Assembly: GCF_030272615.1 (NCBI RefSeq)
Contig: NC_081410.1
Coordinates: 290,219,957 to 290,283,956 of the forward strand
Length of the DNA: 64,000 nucleotides
Direction of reading: 5' to 3'
Source: Cryptomeria japonica
Lineage: Eukaryota > Streptophyta > Pinopsida > Cupressales > Cupressaceae
The notes beneath the pieces were generated by a model. It saw only the letters and a program-made list of their open reading frames with translations. It did not search any database and was not told where the DNA came from. Position 1 is the first letter of the stretch; each line of letters begins with the position of its first letter. This document shows positions 1 through 10,391 of this stretch, one piece after another. A program made the position numbers and the translations under genes.

Positions 1-281
1 CAATTGGTGGATAAGAGATTTCAATTATAATTCAAGGATGGAAAATGAAAAATCATTAATAGATCTAGATTGGAGATTGGAACTGGTACTCAGACAAAAG
101 GTAATATATTTCATTTGAATTCTAGTGAGAAGACATGTTTGATTGCACAAATTGATGAGAGTTGGCTATGGAATAAAAGGCTATGTCATGTGAATTTTGA
201 TTGCATTGTAAAGATCAGTTAAACTAAGGTTGTTAGAGATATACCTAAGGTTGTGAAGCCGTATAATCCAATATGTAAAGA
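1..281 (+). pseudogene. Copia-1 GAG-pre-integrase domain, 3' part cut by insertion
   Basis: A plus-strand frame over about 110-281 reads as the zinc-binding (HHCC) linker before copia integrase: the motif SWLWNKRLCHVNFD (His and Trp of the H-x-R-L-C/G-H type) followed by NPICKEC, the Cys-x2-Cys half. There is one in-frame stop after VKIS at about 220. The domain breaks off inside the second Cys pair, exactly where the Ty3/gypsy LTR begins at 287, and resumes at 7441. In the family this domain precedes the integrase core and helps position retroviral-type cDNA ends. This copy is decayed and split. Confidence 0.8.
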
Positions 282-286
282 ATGTC
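282..286. repeat. Target site duplication ATGTC, left copy
   Basis: ATGTC immediately precedes the LTR start TGTAATGTCC at 287 and recurs at 7436-7440 directly after the LTR end TTATGACA. It marks both edges of the chromovirus insertion. Confidence 0.92.
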
Positions 287-1500
287 TGTAATGTCCCAAC
301 TTTGCAAATCTAAGAAAACACATAAACAATGATTTTTAATGATTGATTAACTCATCTAGAGTATAATTTGTCTAAGTTCATTTGAGTTTATTAGTTATCA
401 ATAAGTCAACTCCATATTTAATTCCTAGTGGAATAAAAGGGATAAGCTACCTTAGGATGCCCGTAGTGCTTATCAGGCCCAAGGACGGTACACACCCCCT
501 TGGCCCTCCTGCAAGAAGCCCTTTGTCAACTGCAGTGGGTGGGCTACCTGGCAGAGGCCTAGTTCCTGCTATCCCTGTTGCCTAATTCCTCATCTACCCC
601 ACTAAGTTAAATATGTAATTGCTTTATTCATAATTTAGTAGTAATGCATATTATATCTATGATGTTATTTCCTTAATCAAGAGTTGTGGATTATTAGTCA
701 GTTCATTTATTAAACTATCTGCTAACTTGTTCATCCATGATAGTTTATTCATATTGTGCAATCATATATATATATATTTATTATTATTATATTAACTATA
801 ACATTTATCTACTTTTTAAATAATATATAATGTATTTACTGAAAACTTTATGCTATTATTTAACATTAACACTCTAAATACTTTCTATCCGAACATACTA
901 TTTTTAAATTTACTTTTACTAAGAAATAATACACAGTGGCGATAGACCTTACCTGGACTCCCGCGGTTCCTGCACTCGCTCTTATTTCGCCCGAGATTTC
1001 CCACCGCTATGTTCTCTCCCTGCATTCCTCTTTTCACCTCCCTTGCCCCCGCTAGCATCCGACCTTTATACATATGTGCAGGGACCCGACCATGGGTCAT
1101 GGCTTTTGCAGGAGGGGTGACCAGGGGTCGTGGCTCTTAGTTCTACCCACTACGTCGTCCGACATTTTTAAAACAATGCGCCGTTTCGCCCGACGCCTTC
1201 TCCTTATGCACAACAATGTTAACGTCTATGGTTTATGTAATTTAGGCATCGAAAATATACTTTGCATGAGTTTGATTTGTTTTTATAATGTATTTTTAAA
1301 TGTTTTATAATATATTAAGTTTATATTTATTTAGTGACAATTATGTATTAATAATTATTTATTAATTAATCAACATTTTATGGTGAAGTTAAATCGAGAA
1401 GTAATTAACATTATTATTATATTAATATAAAATAAGGAATCATTTTCAAAAATATAAATGTTTTATTTTTTATAATTTACAAAAATATGGGGTTATGACA
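287..1500 (-). repeat. Chromovirus LTR (3' LTR of the element)
   Basis: 1214 bp, plus-strand ends TGTAATGTCCC and GGGGTTATGACA. Near-identical to 6198-7435. A GC-rich block at about 920-1210 holds most of the differences between the two copies. The (AT)n tract at 764-777 has 7 units. Small open frames inside it are not genes. Confidence 0.93.
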
Positions 1501-1513
1501 GCCTTCCCCACTC
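1501..1513 (-). promoter_or_regulatory. Polypurine tract of the chromovirus
   Basis: On the minus strand the bases next to the 3' LTR read GAGTGGGGAAGGC, a purine-rich primer for plus-strand cDNA synthesis, directly abutting the LTR start TGTCATAACC. Confidence 0.75.
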
Positions 1514-2800
1514 AAATTTGCTTGTCCTCAAGCAAACTGGGGTTAAGATGATTAATGGTCTCACCTCCCTCCCATGTGGCATCTTCCTTAGGAAGGTTCT
1601 TCCATTTGACTAAATACTCTGTTATGATCCTCCTTCTTAATTCTCTTTCTCGCTTGTCAAGGATGAGCTCAGGTTCCAAAATCAACTTCCCTTCATTATC
1701 AATTGGGGGTAGCTCAGTACAAGGGGAAACGTGTAGACCCAACACCTTCTTTAGTCGAGATACATGAAACACATTATGTATTTTACTGTGATCTGGTAGC
1801 TCCAATTCATAGGCCACTTCACCTATCCTTTTCAAAATTTTATACGGACCATAGAATCGTGGTTTCAATTTCTCAGCTCCACTGATTTTAATGGATGACT
1901 GCTTGTAAGGTTGAAGTCTTAAAAATACCAAGTCTCCTACTTCAAAAGACCTTTCAATTCTTTTCTTGTCCGCATACAATTTCTGTTGATTTTGTGCTTG
2001 GTGAAGATTATCTTTAAGGGCATTCATGATATCTGTGTTTTGCTGGAGGAAGTCTTTTGCACCTGGTACATGACTTTCTGATCGTACGAAATCCCCAAAG
2101 GATGTTGCTTCATACCCGTAGAGGGCTTTAAAGGGACTCATTCGGATTGACATATGATGGGTTGTGTTGTAACAATACTCTCCAAGATGCAGCCATTTTA
2201 CCCAAGCATTCTGCTGGCCTGAAACATAATTCCTTAAATAACCTTCTATCCATTTGTTTACAATTTCTGTTTGCCCATCGATCTGTGGATGATAACTAGT
2301 ACTTGGTGTTAACTCCGTTCCTGCTATTTTGAATAGTTCTTGCCAGAATATGCTAATAAATCATCTATCTCTATCACTCACAATATTCTTGGGTAACCCG
2401 TGTAACTTAAAAATTTCCTTAAAGAAGACGTCGGCCACTTGTGATGCTCCAAAACTTGAAGGAATGGCCTGAAAATGTGCATATTTTGTTAGTCTGTCCA
2501 CTACTACAAAAATGCAATCTTTATTCTATACCTTTGGAAGTCCTGTTATGAAGTCCATGGATATACTCTCCCACTTTTGATTTGGGATTGGTAGTGGTTG
2601 GAGTAATCCTGCAGGGAAAGTGTGTTCTTCTTTATTTCTTTGACACACCATGCATTCTTGGGTGTGTTTCAGTACATCTTCCTTTAACCCTTTCCATGAA
2701 AATCTTTCTCTGATCTGTTTGTAGGTTTTATAATACCCTTGATGACCTGCTAAAGGAAGGTCATGATAAGTCCTTATAATGTCTTTTTTCATATTTGACC
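1512..2800 (-). pseudogene. Chromovirus integrase with C-terminal chromodomain
   Basis: Joins element cDNA to host DNA. In order on the minus strand: an HHCC zinc domain (AGHQGYYKTY, then CMVCQRNK, about 2640-2780); the catalytic core with its first Asp in MDFITGLP (about 2540), second in IVSDRD (about 2365) and Glu in DGQTEIVNKW (about 2270); a GPY/F module (GPYKILKRIGEVAYELELP, about 1800-1850); and a chromodomain (EYLVKWKNLPKEDATWE, about 1580-1630). In chromoviruses the chromodomain steers integration to chromatin. In-frame stops occur at 2526 and near 2358 (probably TGG to TGA); the frame from 2153 to 1512 is otherwise open. All three catalytic acidic residues remain visible, so the damage is slight. 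Confidence 0.9.
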
Positions 2801-4461
2801 CTGATGGAACATAGATTCTATTTTTGTAGAGAATGAGGTCATCAATTACCTGGTAATTTTCATCTGTTTCTTTTCCCTCTAGAATGTTGCTAGAGAATTT
2901 GTCTTTGGCATATTCGGTACTTAGAGTTGTCTTCCAATCTATAGATAGGACTGATAAGGACCCCAAGTAAGGTTTGCTTGAAAGAGCTTCTGCCACAACA
3001 TTATATTTCCCTTTCATATATTCTATGTTGAAATTATATGCCTGAAGTTTACTCACCCATTTTTGTTGTCTATTGTTCAAATCTTTTTGATTGAGAAAAA
3101 ACTTCAAACTGTTATGATCAGTTTTAACTATAAACTTCCCACATATCAGGTATTGTCTGAACTTCTCTAATGCATGCATAATAGCTAGCATTTCTTTATC
3201 ATAAACTGAATAGGTTCTTTCTGTGTCTCTAAGTTTCTTGCTTTCAAAGGCTATGGGATGTTTCTTTTGCATTAAGACAGCTCCAATGCCTTCTCCTGAG
3301 GCATCACAATAAAGCTCAAAAGGTGCTGAAAAGTCTGGAATTGCTAAAACCGGGCAAGAGCTCATTACTTCTTTAAGTTTTTCAAATGCGGATTGGGCTT
3401 CTTCTGACCATAAGAACGCTCCCTTCTTAGTTAAATTTGTTAAGGGGGAAGTTAGTTTTGAAAATCCTTTAACAAATCTTCTATAGTAACTACATAAACC
3501 TAGGAAACCTCTGAGGTGAGTGAGGGTTCGGGGCCTTGGCCAATTTTTGATGGCTTCAATTTTTTCTTCATCCACCTTAACTCCATGGGTGCTGATCTTA
3601 TGACCAAGATACAAAATTTCTTCCATCCCAAACTCACATTTTGACATTTTGGCAAAAAGAGAATGTTGTTCAAGTAGGCCCAATATTTCATCTATGTGCT
3701 TCAAGTGTGCTTCCCAAGTTTTGCTGTAAATCAATATATCATCAAAAAATACTAACAGGAACTTCCTCAACTATCCCCTGAAGATGTGCTTCATGCATGA
3801 CTGGAAGGTGGCAGGGGCATTTGTAAGGCCAAATGGAAGGACCAAAAACTCAAAGTGGCCATAGTGGCATCGAAATGCTATTTTCGGAACATCTTCCTTC
3901 CTTAATCTTATTTGATGGTATCCCGATCTCAAATCTATTTTTGAAAAGTATACTGCTCCATGTAATTCATCTATAAGTTCGTCCACCCTAGGGATAGGGT
4001 ATCGGTTCTTTATAGTCTTCTTATTGAGCGCTCTATAATCAATGCACATCCACATGGTCCCATTGTAATGTCCCATCCTTCTTTTTTACCAATACAACAG
4101 AGGAGGCGAAAGGACTGGAGCTAGGTTGAATGTGCCCCATTTCTAGAAGCTCTTTGATAGCTTTCTCAATTTCTTCCTTATAGCCCCTTGGATGGCGATA
4201 AGGGGTGGTGATTACTGGTTTTGCACCTTCTTCAAGTTCAATAGTGTGTTCAAATCCTCTCTTGGGTGGTAGTCCTTTTGGGATGTCCTCAAACACTTTT
4301 TTATGTTTTTTAATAATGGGTTTAATATCAACATGAATGGCTTCCCCTTGGTTTGAATTTTTGTCTAGTACCATGCATTGGGCAGCCCACTCTCCTTGGC
4401 TACGTCTAAAAATCCTTTCCATCTTTTTGGAAGTTACCATTCTAGTTGTGCCATCATGCAA
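2800..4461 (-). pseudogene. Chromovirus reverse transcriptase and RNase H
   Basis: Copies element RNA into DNA. The frame from 4461 carries the protease-RT linker and the start of RT (HPRGYKEEIEKAIKELLEMG, typical of Ty3/gypsy). A frameshift near 4060-4075 moves to a second frame with [20 protein letters not shown] and the fingers/palm motif [15 protein letters not shown] stop at 3771 falls just before the active-site box VFFDDILIYS, the FFDD form usual in plant chromoviruses. RNase H follows from about 3310 (ELYCDASGEGIGAVLMQ) with a later acidic residue in FIVKTDHNSLKFF. One frameshift and one stop disable it. It sits between protease and integrase in the standard Ty3/gypsy order. Confidence 0.92.
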
Positions 4462-4689
4462 CCCTTGGATTAGTACTTCCTATCCATTTTGAGTGAAACA
4501 TAACTCCAATTTGGGGTGATCGAGGTAGAATCTTCCCAAGGAATGTATCCAAGGAATTCCTAGGATTACATCTGAATCCCCTAACTCTACCACATAAAAA
4601 TCTTCTTTGGTAGGGTATTTCCCTAATGTTATGTTTAATTGAGGGATCTTTTTGTTACATGAGGAAGTGGATCCGTCTGTAAGAGCTAC

Positions 4690-6153
4690 TTAGAACCCCT
4701 TAAATTCTTGTGTTGTCAGCTTCAACCTTTTTACCAAACTTTTATCAATAAAGTTGTGGGTAGCCCCGCTATCCAAAAGTGCAATTACTCTCTGCCCCTT
4801 TATCGCACTTTTGATTCTGAATGGATGGTGTTTTGAAGCTATGGAAATTGCGGCTAATGATACTTGCACATCTTTAGTAATTTTTTCTCTTTTGCTTGGG
4901 GGTTCATTGAGTTCTTCTTCTTCATCACTAGATAAAGCTTCCAAGTTGTGGGCTTGGCTCTTCCTCCCACATATGTGACCCGGTTGCCACTTTTCTTTGC
5001 ACTTAAAGCATAGCCTTTTTTTTCTAAGCATATCTCTTTCATTTCCCTCTTTGCAACTATGACCATATTCCCATTTCTCATGACAATGGTAACATACGTT
5101 CTTTCTTTTAAGCTCTTCCCTTTCTTTAAAGGTGTTTCCCTTCCTAGGCCATTCTTTAGCATGTATATTTTTAGTGAATGTTTTGGAGGGTTTCTCCCAA
5201 GTTGAAGTGTCTTCTAGGCCCAATGCTTTATCTATGGCATCATCTAGGGTAGGAGGTTTTAATGCTCTCATCAATCCTTTAATGGAGTCTTTGAGTCCCT
5301 CCACAAAAAGATAGGTGAGCCTGTCCTCATCCACTCCTGAGACCCTTACGGAAATTTTTTGAAATTCAGTGATGTATTCCTCCACTGTTCCCCTTTGTCT
5401 TAAGAGGGTTAATTCTTTGAAATCTTTTTGTGGGTGTTTCCTCTCAAATCTCTTAATGAGTTTCTGAGTGAATTCATCATATGTTGTTATACCATCATGA
5501 CCTTGTGTGAGGGTGCCATGATACCACCACTCATGGGCTAAACCTTCTAGGTGTAAAATGGCAAATTGGACTGCATCATCTTCTGTCATGGGGCTGAGAT
5601 TTAAATATGTATTAAGTTTTTGTATCCATGCTTGGGCTGATATTTTTCCGGAGCCATCAAAGTTAGGTATTGATAGTTTATTTACTTTGTGTTTTAGATC
5701 CCTGCTGAATGGTTTTCTCCTAGGGGTCTCATTTTTCTTTGCTTCACAAAACTCCCTAAAAGATACAATCTCTCTTACTTCTGGCCCTAATTTAGCATAG
5801 GCCATGGCCATTTCTTCTGTGTTATTCATGGAGGAGTTATTTGTTTCTTCCCCATTATTTCCCTCTCTAGGTAGGAAATTGGGTTTTTGAATCCTGGAGC
5901 TGGAAGATGTATTATGAGTGTTTTCAGAATGATTAGAGTTTTCTTCTCTGCCATTGGAATGATTTCTAACAGTGTTCATGGTGGTATTCATATCTTGTAA
6001 GGCTTGAAGCAAAGCCTGACTTGTTTTTTCATTTTGCTCCATTAGAGCTTGAGTTTTTCTATCATTGTTTTCCATGAATGTTCTAAGTTCATTTTCCAAT
6101 GGTTCACCCATGTGGTTACTACTTCCTCTGGTTCTCCTTTGATAATTTTGCAT
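4690..6153 (-). pseudogene. Chromovirus gag with zinc knuckles and aspartic protease
   Basis: Capsid/nucleocapsid polyprotein of about 487 residues. I take the ATG at 6153 (MQNYQRRTRG) because upstream codons lie in the primer-binding site and LTR. There is a Gln/Asn-rich N-terminal region, then the gag core (AWIQKLNTYLNL, HEWWYHGTLTQG, FTQKLIKRFERKHPQKDF). Two Cys-His boxes of the C-x2-C-x7-H-x-C form common in chromoviruses follow: CYHCHEKWEYGHSC and CFKCKEKWQPGHIC. The protease active site IALLDSGATHNFI is near 4770, and the DVILGIPWIHSLG linker continues past the stop at 4690 into pol. Gag is intact up to that stop, so pol rather than gag is the damaged part. Confidence 0.9.
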
Positions 6154-6183
6154 TAACAACCTTAACAGGATGGCAGAAGCCTG

Positions 6184-6195
6184 GCTCTGATACCA
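6184..6195 (-). promoter_or_regulatory. Primer-binding site, initiator tRNA-Met type
   Basis: The minus strand reads TGGTATCAGAGC two bases inside the 5' LTR. This matches the 3' end of plant initiator tRNA-Met and primes minus-strand cDNA. Confidence 0.93.
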
Positions 6196-6197
6196 AT

Positions 6198-6671
6198 TGT
6201 AATGTCCCAACTTCGCAAATCTAAGAAAACACGTAAACAATGATTTTTAATGATTGATTAACTCATCTAGAGTATAATTTGTCTAAGTTCATTTGAGTTT
6301 ATTAGTTATCAATAAGTCAACTCCATATTTAATTCCTAGTGGAATAAAAGGGATAAGCTACCTTAGGATGCCCGTAGCGCTTATCAGGCCCAACGATGGT
6401 ACACACCCCCTTGGCCCTCCTGCAAGAAGCCCTTTGTCAACTGCAGTGGGTGGGCTACCTGGCAGAGGCCTAGTTCCTGCTATCCCTGTTGCCTAATTCC
6501 TCATCTACCACACTAAGTTAAATATGTAATTGCTTTATTCATAATTTAGTAGTAATGCATATTATATCTATGATGTTATTTCCTTAATCAAGAGTTGTGG
6601 ATTATTAGTCAGTTCATTTATTAAACTATCTGCTAACTTGTTCATCCATGATAGTTTATTCATATTGTGCA

Positions 6672-6716
<45 letters not shown>

Positions 6717-7435
6717 TATTATTATATTAACTATAACATTTATCTACTTTTTAAATAATATATAATGTATTTACTGAAAACTTTATGCTATTATTTAACA
6801 TTAACACTCTAAATACTTTCTGTCTGAACATACTATTTTTAAATTTACTTTTACTAAGAAATAATACACAGTGGCGATAGACCTTACCTGGGCTCCCGCG
6901 GTTCTTGCGCTCGCTCTTATTTCACCCGAGATTTCCCACCGCTATGTTCTCTCCCTGCGTTCCTCTTTTCACCTCCCTTGCCCCCACTAGCGTCCGGCCT
7001 TTATACATATGTGCGGGGACCCAACCATGGGTTGTGGCTTTTGCGGGAGGGGTGACCAGGGGTCATGGCTCCTGGTTCTACCCACTACGTCGTCCGACGT
7101 TTTTAAAACAATGCGCCGTTTCGCCCGATGCCTTCTCCTTATGCACAGCAATGTTAACGTCTATGGTTTATGTAATTTAGGCATCGAAAATATACTTTGC
7201 ATGAGTTTGATTTGTTTTTATAATGTATTTTTAAATGTTTTATAATATATTAAGTTTATATTTATTTAGTGACAATTATGTATTAATAATTATTTATTAA
7301 TTAATCAACATTTTATGGTGAAGTTAAATCGAGAAGTAATTAACATTATTATTATATTAATATAAAATAAGGAATCATTTTCAAAAATATAAATGTTTTA
7401 TTTTTTATAATTTACAAAAATATGGGGTTATGACA
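6198..7435 (-). repeat. Chromovirus LTR (5' LTR of the element)
   Basis: 1238 bp. It pairs with 287-1500; the extra length comes from a longer (AT)n tract at 6675-6712. It should carry the element promoter, reading leftwards. Confidence 0.93.
6675..6712. repeat. (AT)19 microsatellite in LTR
   Basis: An uninterrupted AT dinucleotide run of about 19 units. The same site in the sister LTR (764-777) has 7. Confidence 0.95.
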
Positions 7436-7440
7436 ATGTC
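7436..7440. repeat. Target site duplication ATGTC, right copy
   Basis: Pairs with 282-286. Copia-1 coding sequence resumes here. Confidence 0.92.
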
Positions 7441-8260
7441 AAATGGAAAAATAGGTCAGAACCTCTTTTAAGAGTATACAAGACAAATCTAATTATGATC
7501 TTGATCTTATTCATACTGATTTGTGTGGCTCTCCTAGAGTTAAAATTTTTCAAGCTAATAGATACTTTATGCTAATCATTAATGATTATTATAGAATGAA
7601 GTGAGTTACTTTTCTAAGGGAGAAATATGAGGCTTTTGAAAAGTTTAAAATATTCAAGGCTAAAGTTGAGACTGAGATAGGATTGAAGATTAAATGTTTA
7701 AGGTCAGATCATGGTAGAGAATTCACATCCAGTGAGTTCAAAAACTTTTGTGAGATGAATGGTAGAAGGAGACAATTTTCTACTCCCCGGACACCTTAGC
7801 AGAATAGAGTTGTGGAAAGGAAGAACAAAACTATCTTCGATGCTAATAGAAACATGATGGTGGAATCTAATATACCTCATATCAATTGGAGAGAAGCAGT
7901 GAAAACAACAATCTATACATTCAACAGAGTTCATATCAAAGGAAAAACCGGTAAGACACCTTATGAATTGTGGTTTGGTAATAAACCTACAGCTAAGTAT
8001 TTCAAAATATTTGATAGTAAATTTTATATCAGGAGAAATGATATCATTGGAAAATTTAATCATAGATGTGATGAAGGAATATTTCTTGGTTATTCTAATG
8101 AAAGAAAAGTATATAGATGTTATAACAAGAGATTGCAGAGAATTATGGAGAGCACTAATGTCAAGGTGGATGAGCTAAATAGAAGTCAAATCAAAGTTTA
8201 TGAGCAAGAGCCAATAGTGGAAATGATCATAACTAAATCAGTAATACCTTTACTGAAATA
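7441..8260 (+). pseudogene. Copia-1 integrase
   Basis: Copia-type DDE integrase. HTDLCGSPRV (about 7520) carries the first catalytic Asp, CLRSDHGREFTS (about 7700) the second, and the Glu is in QNRVVERKNKT (about 7800). The C-terminal part has TPYELWFGNKPTAKYFKIF, IFLGYSNERKVYRCYNKR and the STNVKVDE linker ending near 8190. Stops include one where Trp is expected (about 7605) and a TAG in PRTP-stop-QN at about 7799, where relatives have Gln. Three catalytic residues survive. It continues the GAG-pre-integrase at 1-281, from which it was separated by the chromovirus. Confidence 0.9.
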
Positions 8261-8339
8261 GAATGTTGAACTAGTTACTTTGGCAGTATCAAAAAATTCA
8301 ATAGTAACTAAAGAAAAAGAAAGATGAACAAAGAATCTG

Positions 8340-9238
8340 AAGACTCCTATGTATGTAAGGTTGAATCATTTAGAAGATCAAATCATTGGGGATAAGAACA
8401 ATGGAGTGATGACAAGAAGGATATTGGCAACTAATGAGGTATGTTTAATTTCACAAGTTAAACCGGTATTAGTAATTGAAGCATGTAAAGATGAATGTTG
8501 GATGAAAGCTATGGATAAAGAATTAGATCAGATAGAGAAGAATAACACATGGACTTTAGTTCCCTGACCTAAAAATAAGAATGTTATTGGAACTAAATGG
8601 GTTTTTAAGAATAAATTGAATGAAGATGGACAAGTTGTAAGGAATAAAGCTAGATTGGTTTGCAAATGATATTCTCATAAGGAAGGAACTGATTATGGTG
8701 AAACTTTTGCACCAGTAGCTAGGATTGAAGTTTTAAGATTATTTCTTGCCTATGTTGCACATGAAAACTACAAGTTTTATCAAAGGGATGTTAAGTGTGC
8801 CTTTTTGAATGGGGATCTTGATGAAGAAGTTTATATTGAGCAACCTGATGATTTTTCACTTTTAGATGATAAAAACATGGTTTGTAGGTTAAGGAAAGCT
8901 TTATATGGATTGAAACAAGCACCTAGAGCTTGGTATGTAAGGTTGGATAAATATATTTTGAATATTGGTCTCACTACAGGTAATGCTGATAGTAATCTAT
9001 ATTATACAGTCACCAATGATGATATATTGATTATTGAGGTCTTTGTTGATGACATCATTTCTGGAGGTGAAGATAAGTTGTGCATGGAATTTTCTAAAAA
9101 TATGGAGAAAGAATTTGAAATGTCTATGATTGGGGAAATGAATTTTTACTTAGGTTTGCAAATTAGTCAGACTGATAAAGGTATTTTCATTTGTCAAACT
9201 AAGTGTGGTAGGGAATTGTTGAAGAAATTTGGTATGTA
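8340..9238 (+). pseudogene. Copia-1 reverse transcriptase
   Basis: RVT_2-type copia reverse transcriptase. In order: the hinge DQIIGDKNNGVMTRR (about 8370), the acidic ELDQIEKNNTWTLVP block, [62 protein letters not shown] and the active-site box VFVDDIISGGED (about 9040). The tail MSMIGEMNFYLGLQISQ leads into RNase H. Two stops are seen at about 8566 and 8667, with TGA replacing the Gly of the usual KGY motif, plus one at 9236. Residues 8805-9235 read open, so decay is modest. Confidence 0.92.
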
Positions 9239-9239
9239 A

Positions 9240-9995
9240 GACTCTAAACCGATAAGTACTCCTATGGTTACCAGTGGGAAATTGACAAGGAAATATGTAT
9301 CTGCACCTGTAAATCCTACAAGATACAAGTTTATGATTGGAGGTCTACTATATTTGACTCAGACTAGGCCTGATATAATGAAAATTGTTTGCATTGCATC
9401 AAGATATCAAAGTGATCCTAGAGAAAATAATGAGAGTGCAGTGAAAACAATTTTTAGATACTTACAAGGTACATCTGAATATGGTTTATGGTACCCTAAG
9501 GATGATGACTTTACTTTATGTGCATATACAGATGTAGATTGGGTATGTAATGTTGATGACCAAAAAAACACTTCCAGTGGAGCTTTCTATCTTGGGAAGA
9601 AGTTGGTTTCATGGATCAGCAAGAAACAATCATGTACTTCTTTATCTACTATTGAAGTTGAGTATGTTACTCCTGCTACTAATTGTACACAAGTTCAATG
9701 GATGAAGGAAATCTTGAAGGACATTAAAGTGCATTGTATTGGACCAGTGGTTATTCACTATGATAAATCTACTACTATTAACATATCAAATAATTTGATA
9801 TTTCACTCTTAGACAAAGCACATATCTATCAAGTATAACTTTTTGAAGGAGAAGGTGGAAGAAACTAATGTTAGACTAGTCTATGTGAATACTAAAGAGA
9901 AGATTGCAGATATCTTCACTAAACCTTTGCCTAAAGAATCATTTGAGTACCTTAGAGATAGATTAGGGGTTTCTACCCCTCTAACAGAGAAATGA
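9240..9995 (+). pseudogene. Copia-1 RNase H domain
   Basis: C-terminal copia RNase H, which removes RNA from the RNA-DNA hybrid. It begins with KPISTPMVTSGKL, then GGLLYLTQTRPDI, IFRYLQGTSEYGLWYP, the acidic AYTDVDWVCNVDDQKNTSSG motif, SWISKKQSCTSLSTIEVEY, and the C-terminal VNTKEKIADIFTKPLPKESF, ending at a TGA at 9993-9995. One stop interrupts at about 9810 (HS-stop-TKHI). It is typical in length and order, and is followed by the purine-tract cluster and 3' LTR. Confidence 0.92.
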
Positions 9996-10059
9996 TTGAT
10001 TTTTTTTTGTATCAATATGGTATGCATTATCAGAGATATTATTCATTTTGGATTGATGT

Positions 10060-10352
10060 GGGGATGCTACTGCTCAGGGGGAGTAGTTAGCCTTGTGACT
10101 CAATAGTTTTTTTATTTTTTCTTTTCTATGTATGCCAGATCTTTGGCATTGATGTCAAAGGGGGAGAGATATTCATGTGAAAAACTTAAGGGATATGTAC
10201 ATTAGGGGGAGAAATTTGCATAACTTAATTGTGGTATCATGCATGTTTCAGAAATTCATTACTATAATCTTTTGTGGGAGATTTGTTTGGCATTTCTTGG
10301 CACTTGGATATTTTTCACATCTAGTGTTGCCATCAATGCCAAAGGGAGAGAT
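10060..10352 (+). promoter_or_regulatory. Copia-1 3' untranslated region with polypurine tracts
   Basis: Four purine blocks lie between RNase H and the LTR: CAGGGGGAGTAG (about 10074), CAAAGGGGGAGAGA (about 10157), TTAGGGGGAGAAA (about 10202) and AAAGGGAGAGAT abutting the LTR at 10341-10352. The last is the primary plus-strand primer. The arrangement TTGATGTCAAAGGGGGAG ... ATCAATGCCAAAGGG recurs in elements B, D and J. Confidence 0.8.
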
Positions 10353-10391
10353 TGTTGGCCATTTGGAGGAATTAATTATGTGTTGCATTGA
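10353..10391 (+). repeat. Copia-1 3' LTR, first 39 bp
   Basis: Starts TGTTGGCCATTTGG directly after the purine tract. It is interrupted at 10391 by the 4.3-kb insert and continues at 14676. Confidence 0.7.

Larger units (their letters stand above)
287..7435 (-). mobile_element. Ty3/gypsy chromovirus, structurally complete
   Basis: A minus-strand element with two LTRs (1214 and 1238 bp), a tRNA-Met primer-binding site next to the right-hand (5') LTR, a purine tract next to the left-hand (3') LTR and a 5-bp target duplication ATGTC. The coding order is gag, protease, RT, RNase H, integrase, chromodomain, which is diagnostic of the chromovirus branch of Ty3/gypsy. Gag to RT is one frame as far as about 4060, where a frameshift moves the rest of pol to another frame. 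In-frame stops occur near 4690, 4479, 3771, 2526 and 2358. The LTRs differ at roughly 28 positions, nearly all transitions, so this is the youngest datable insertion in the window. Confidence 0.93.

Noticed and set aside
382-585. Open frame repeated at 6293-6496, and similar ones at 1074-1310 and 6905-7245
   Set aside because: They lie in the two LTRs of the chromovirus and are copies of each other because the LTRs are. No protein motif.
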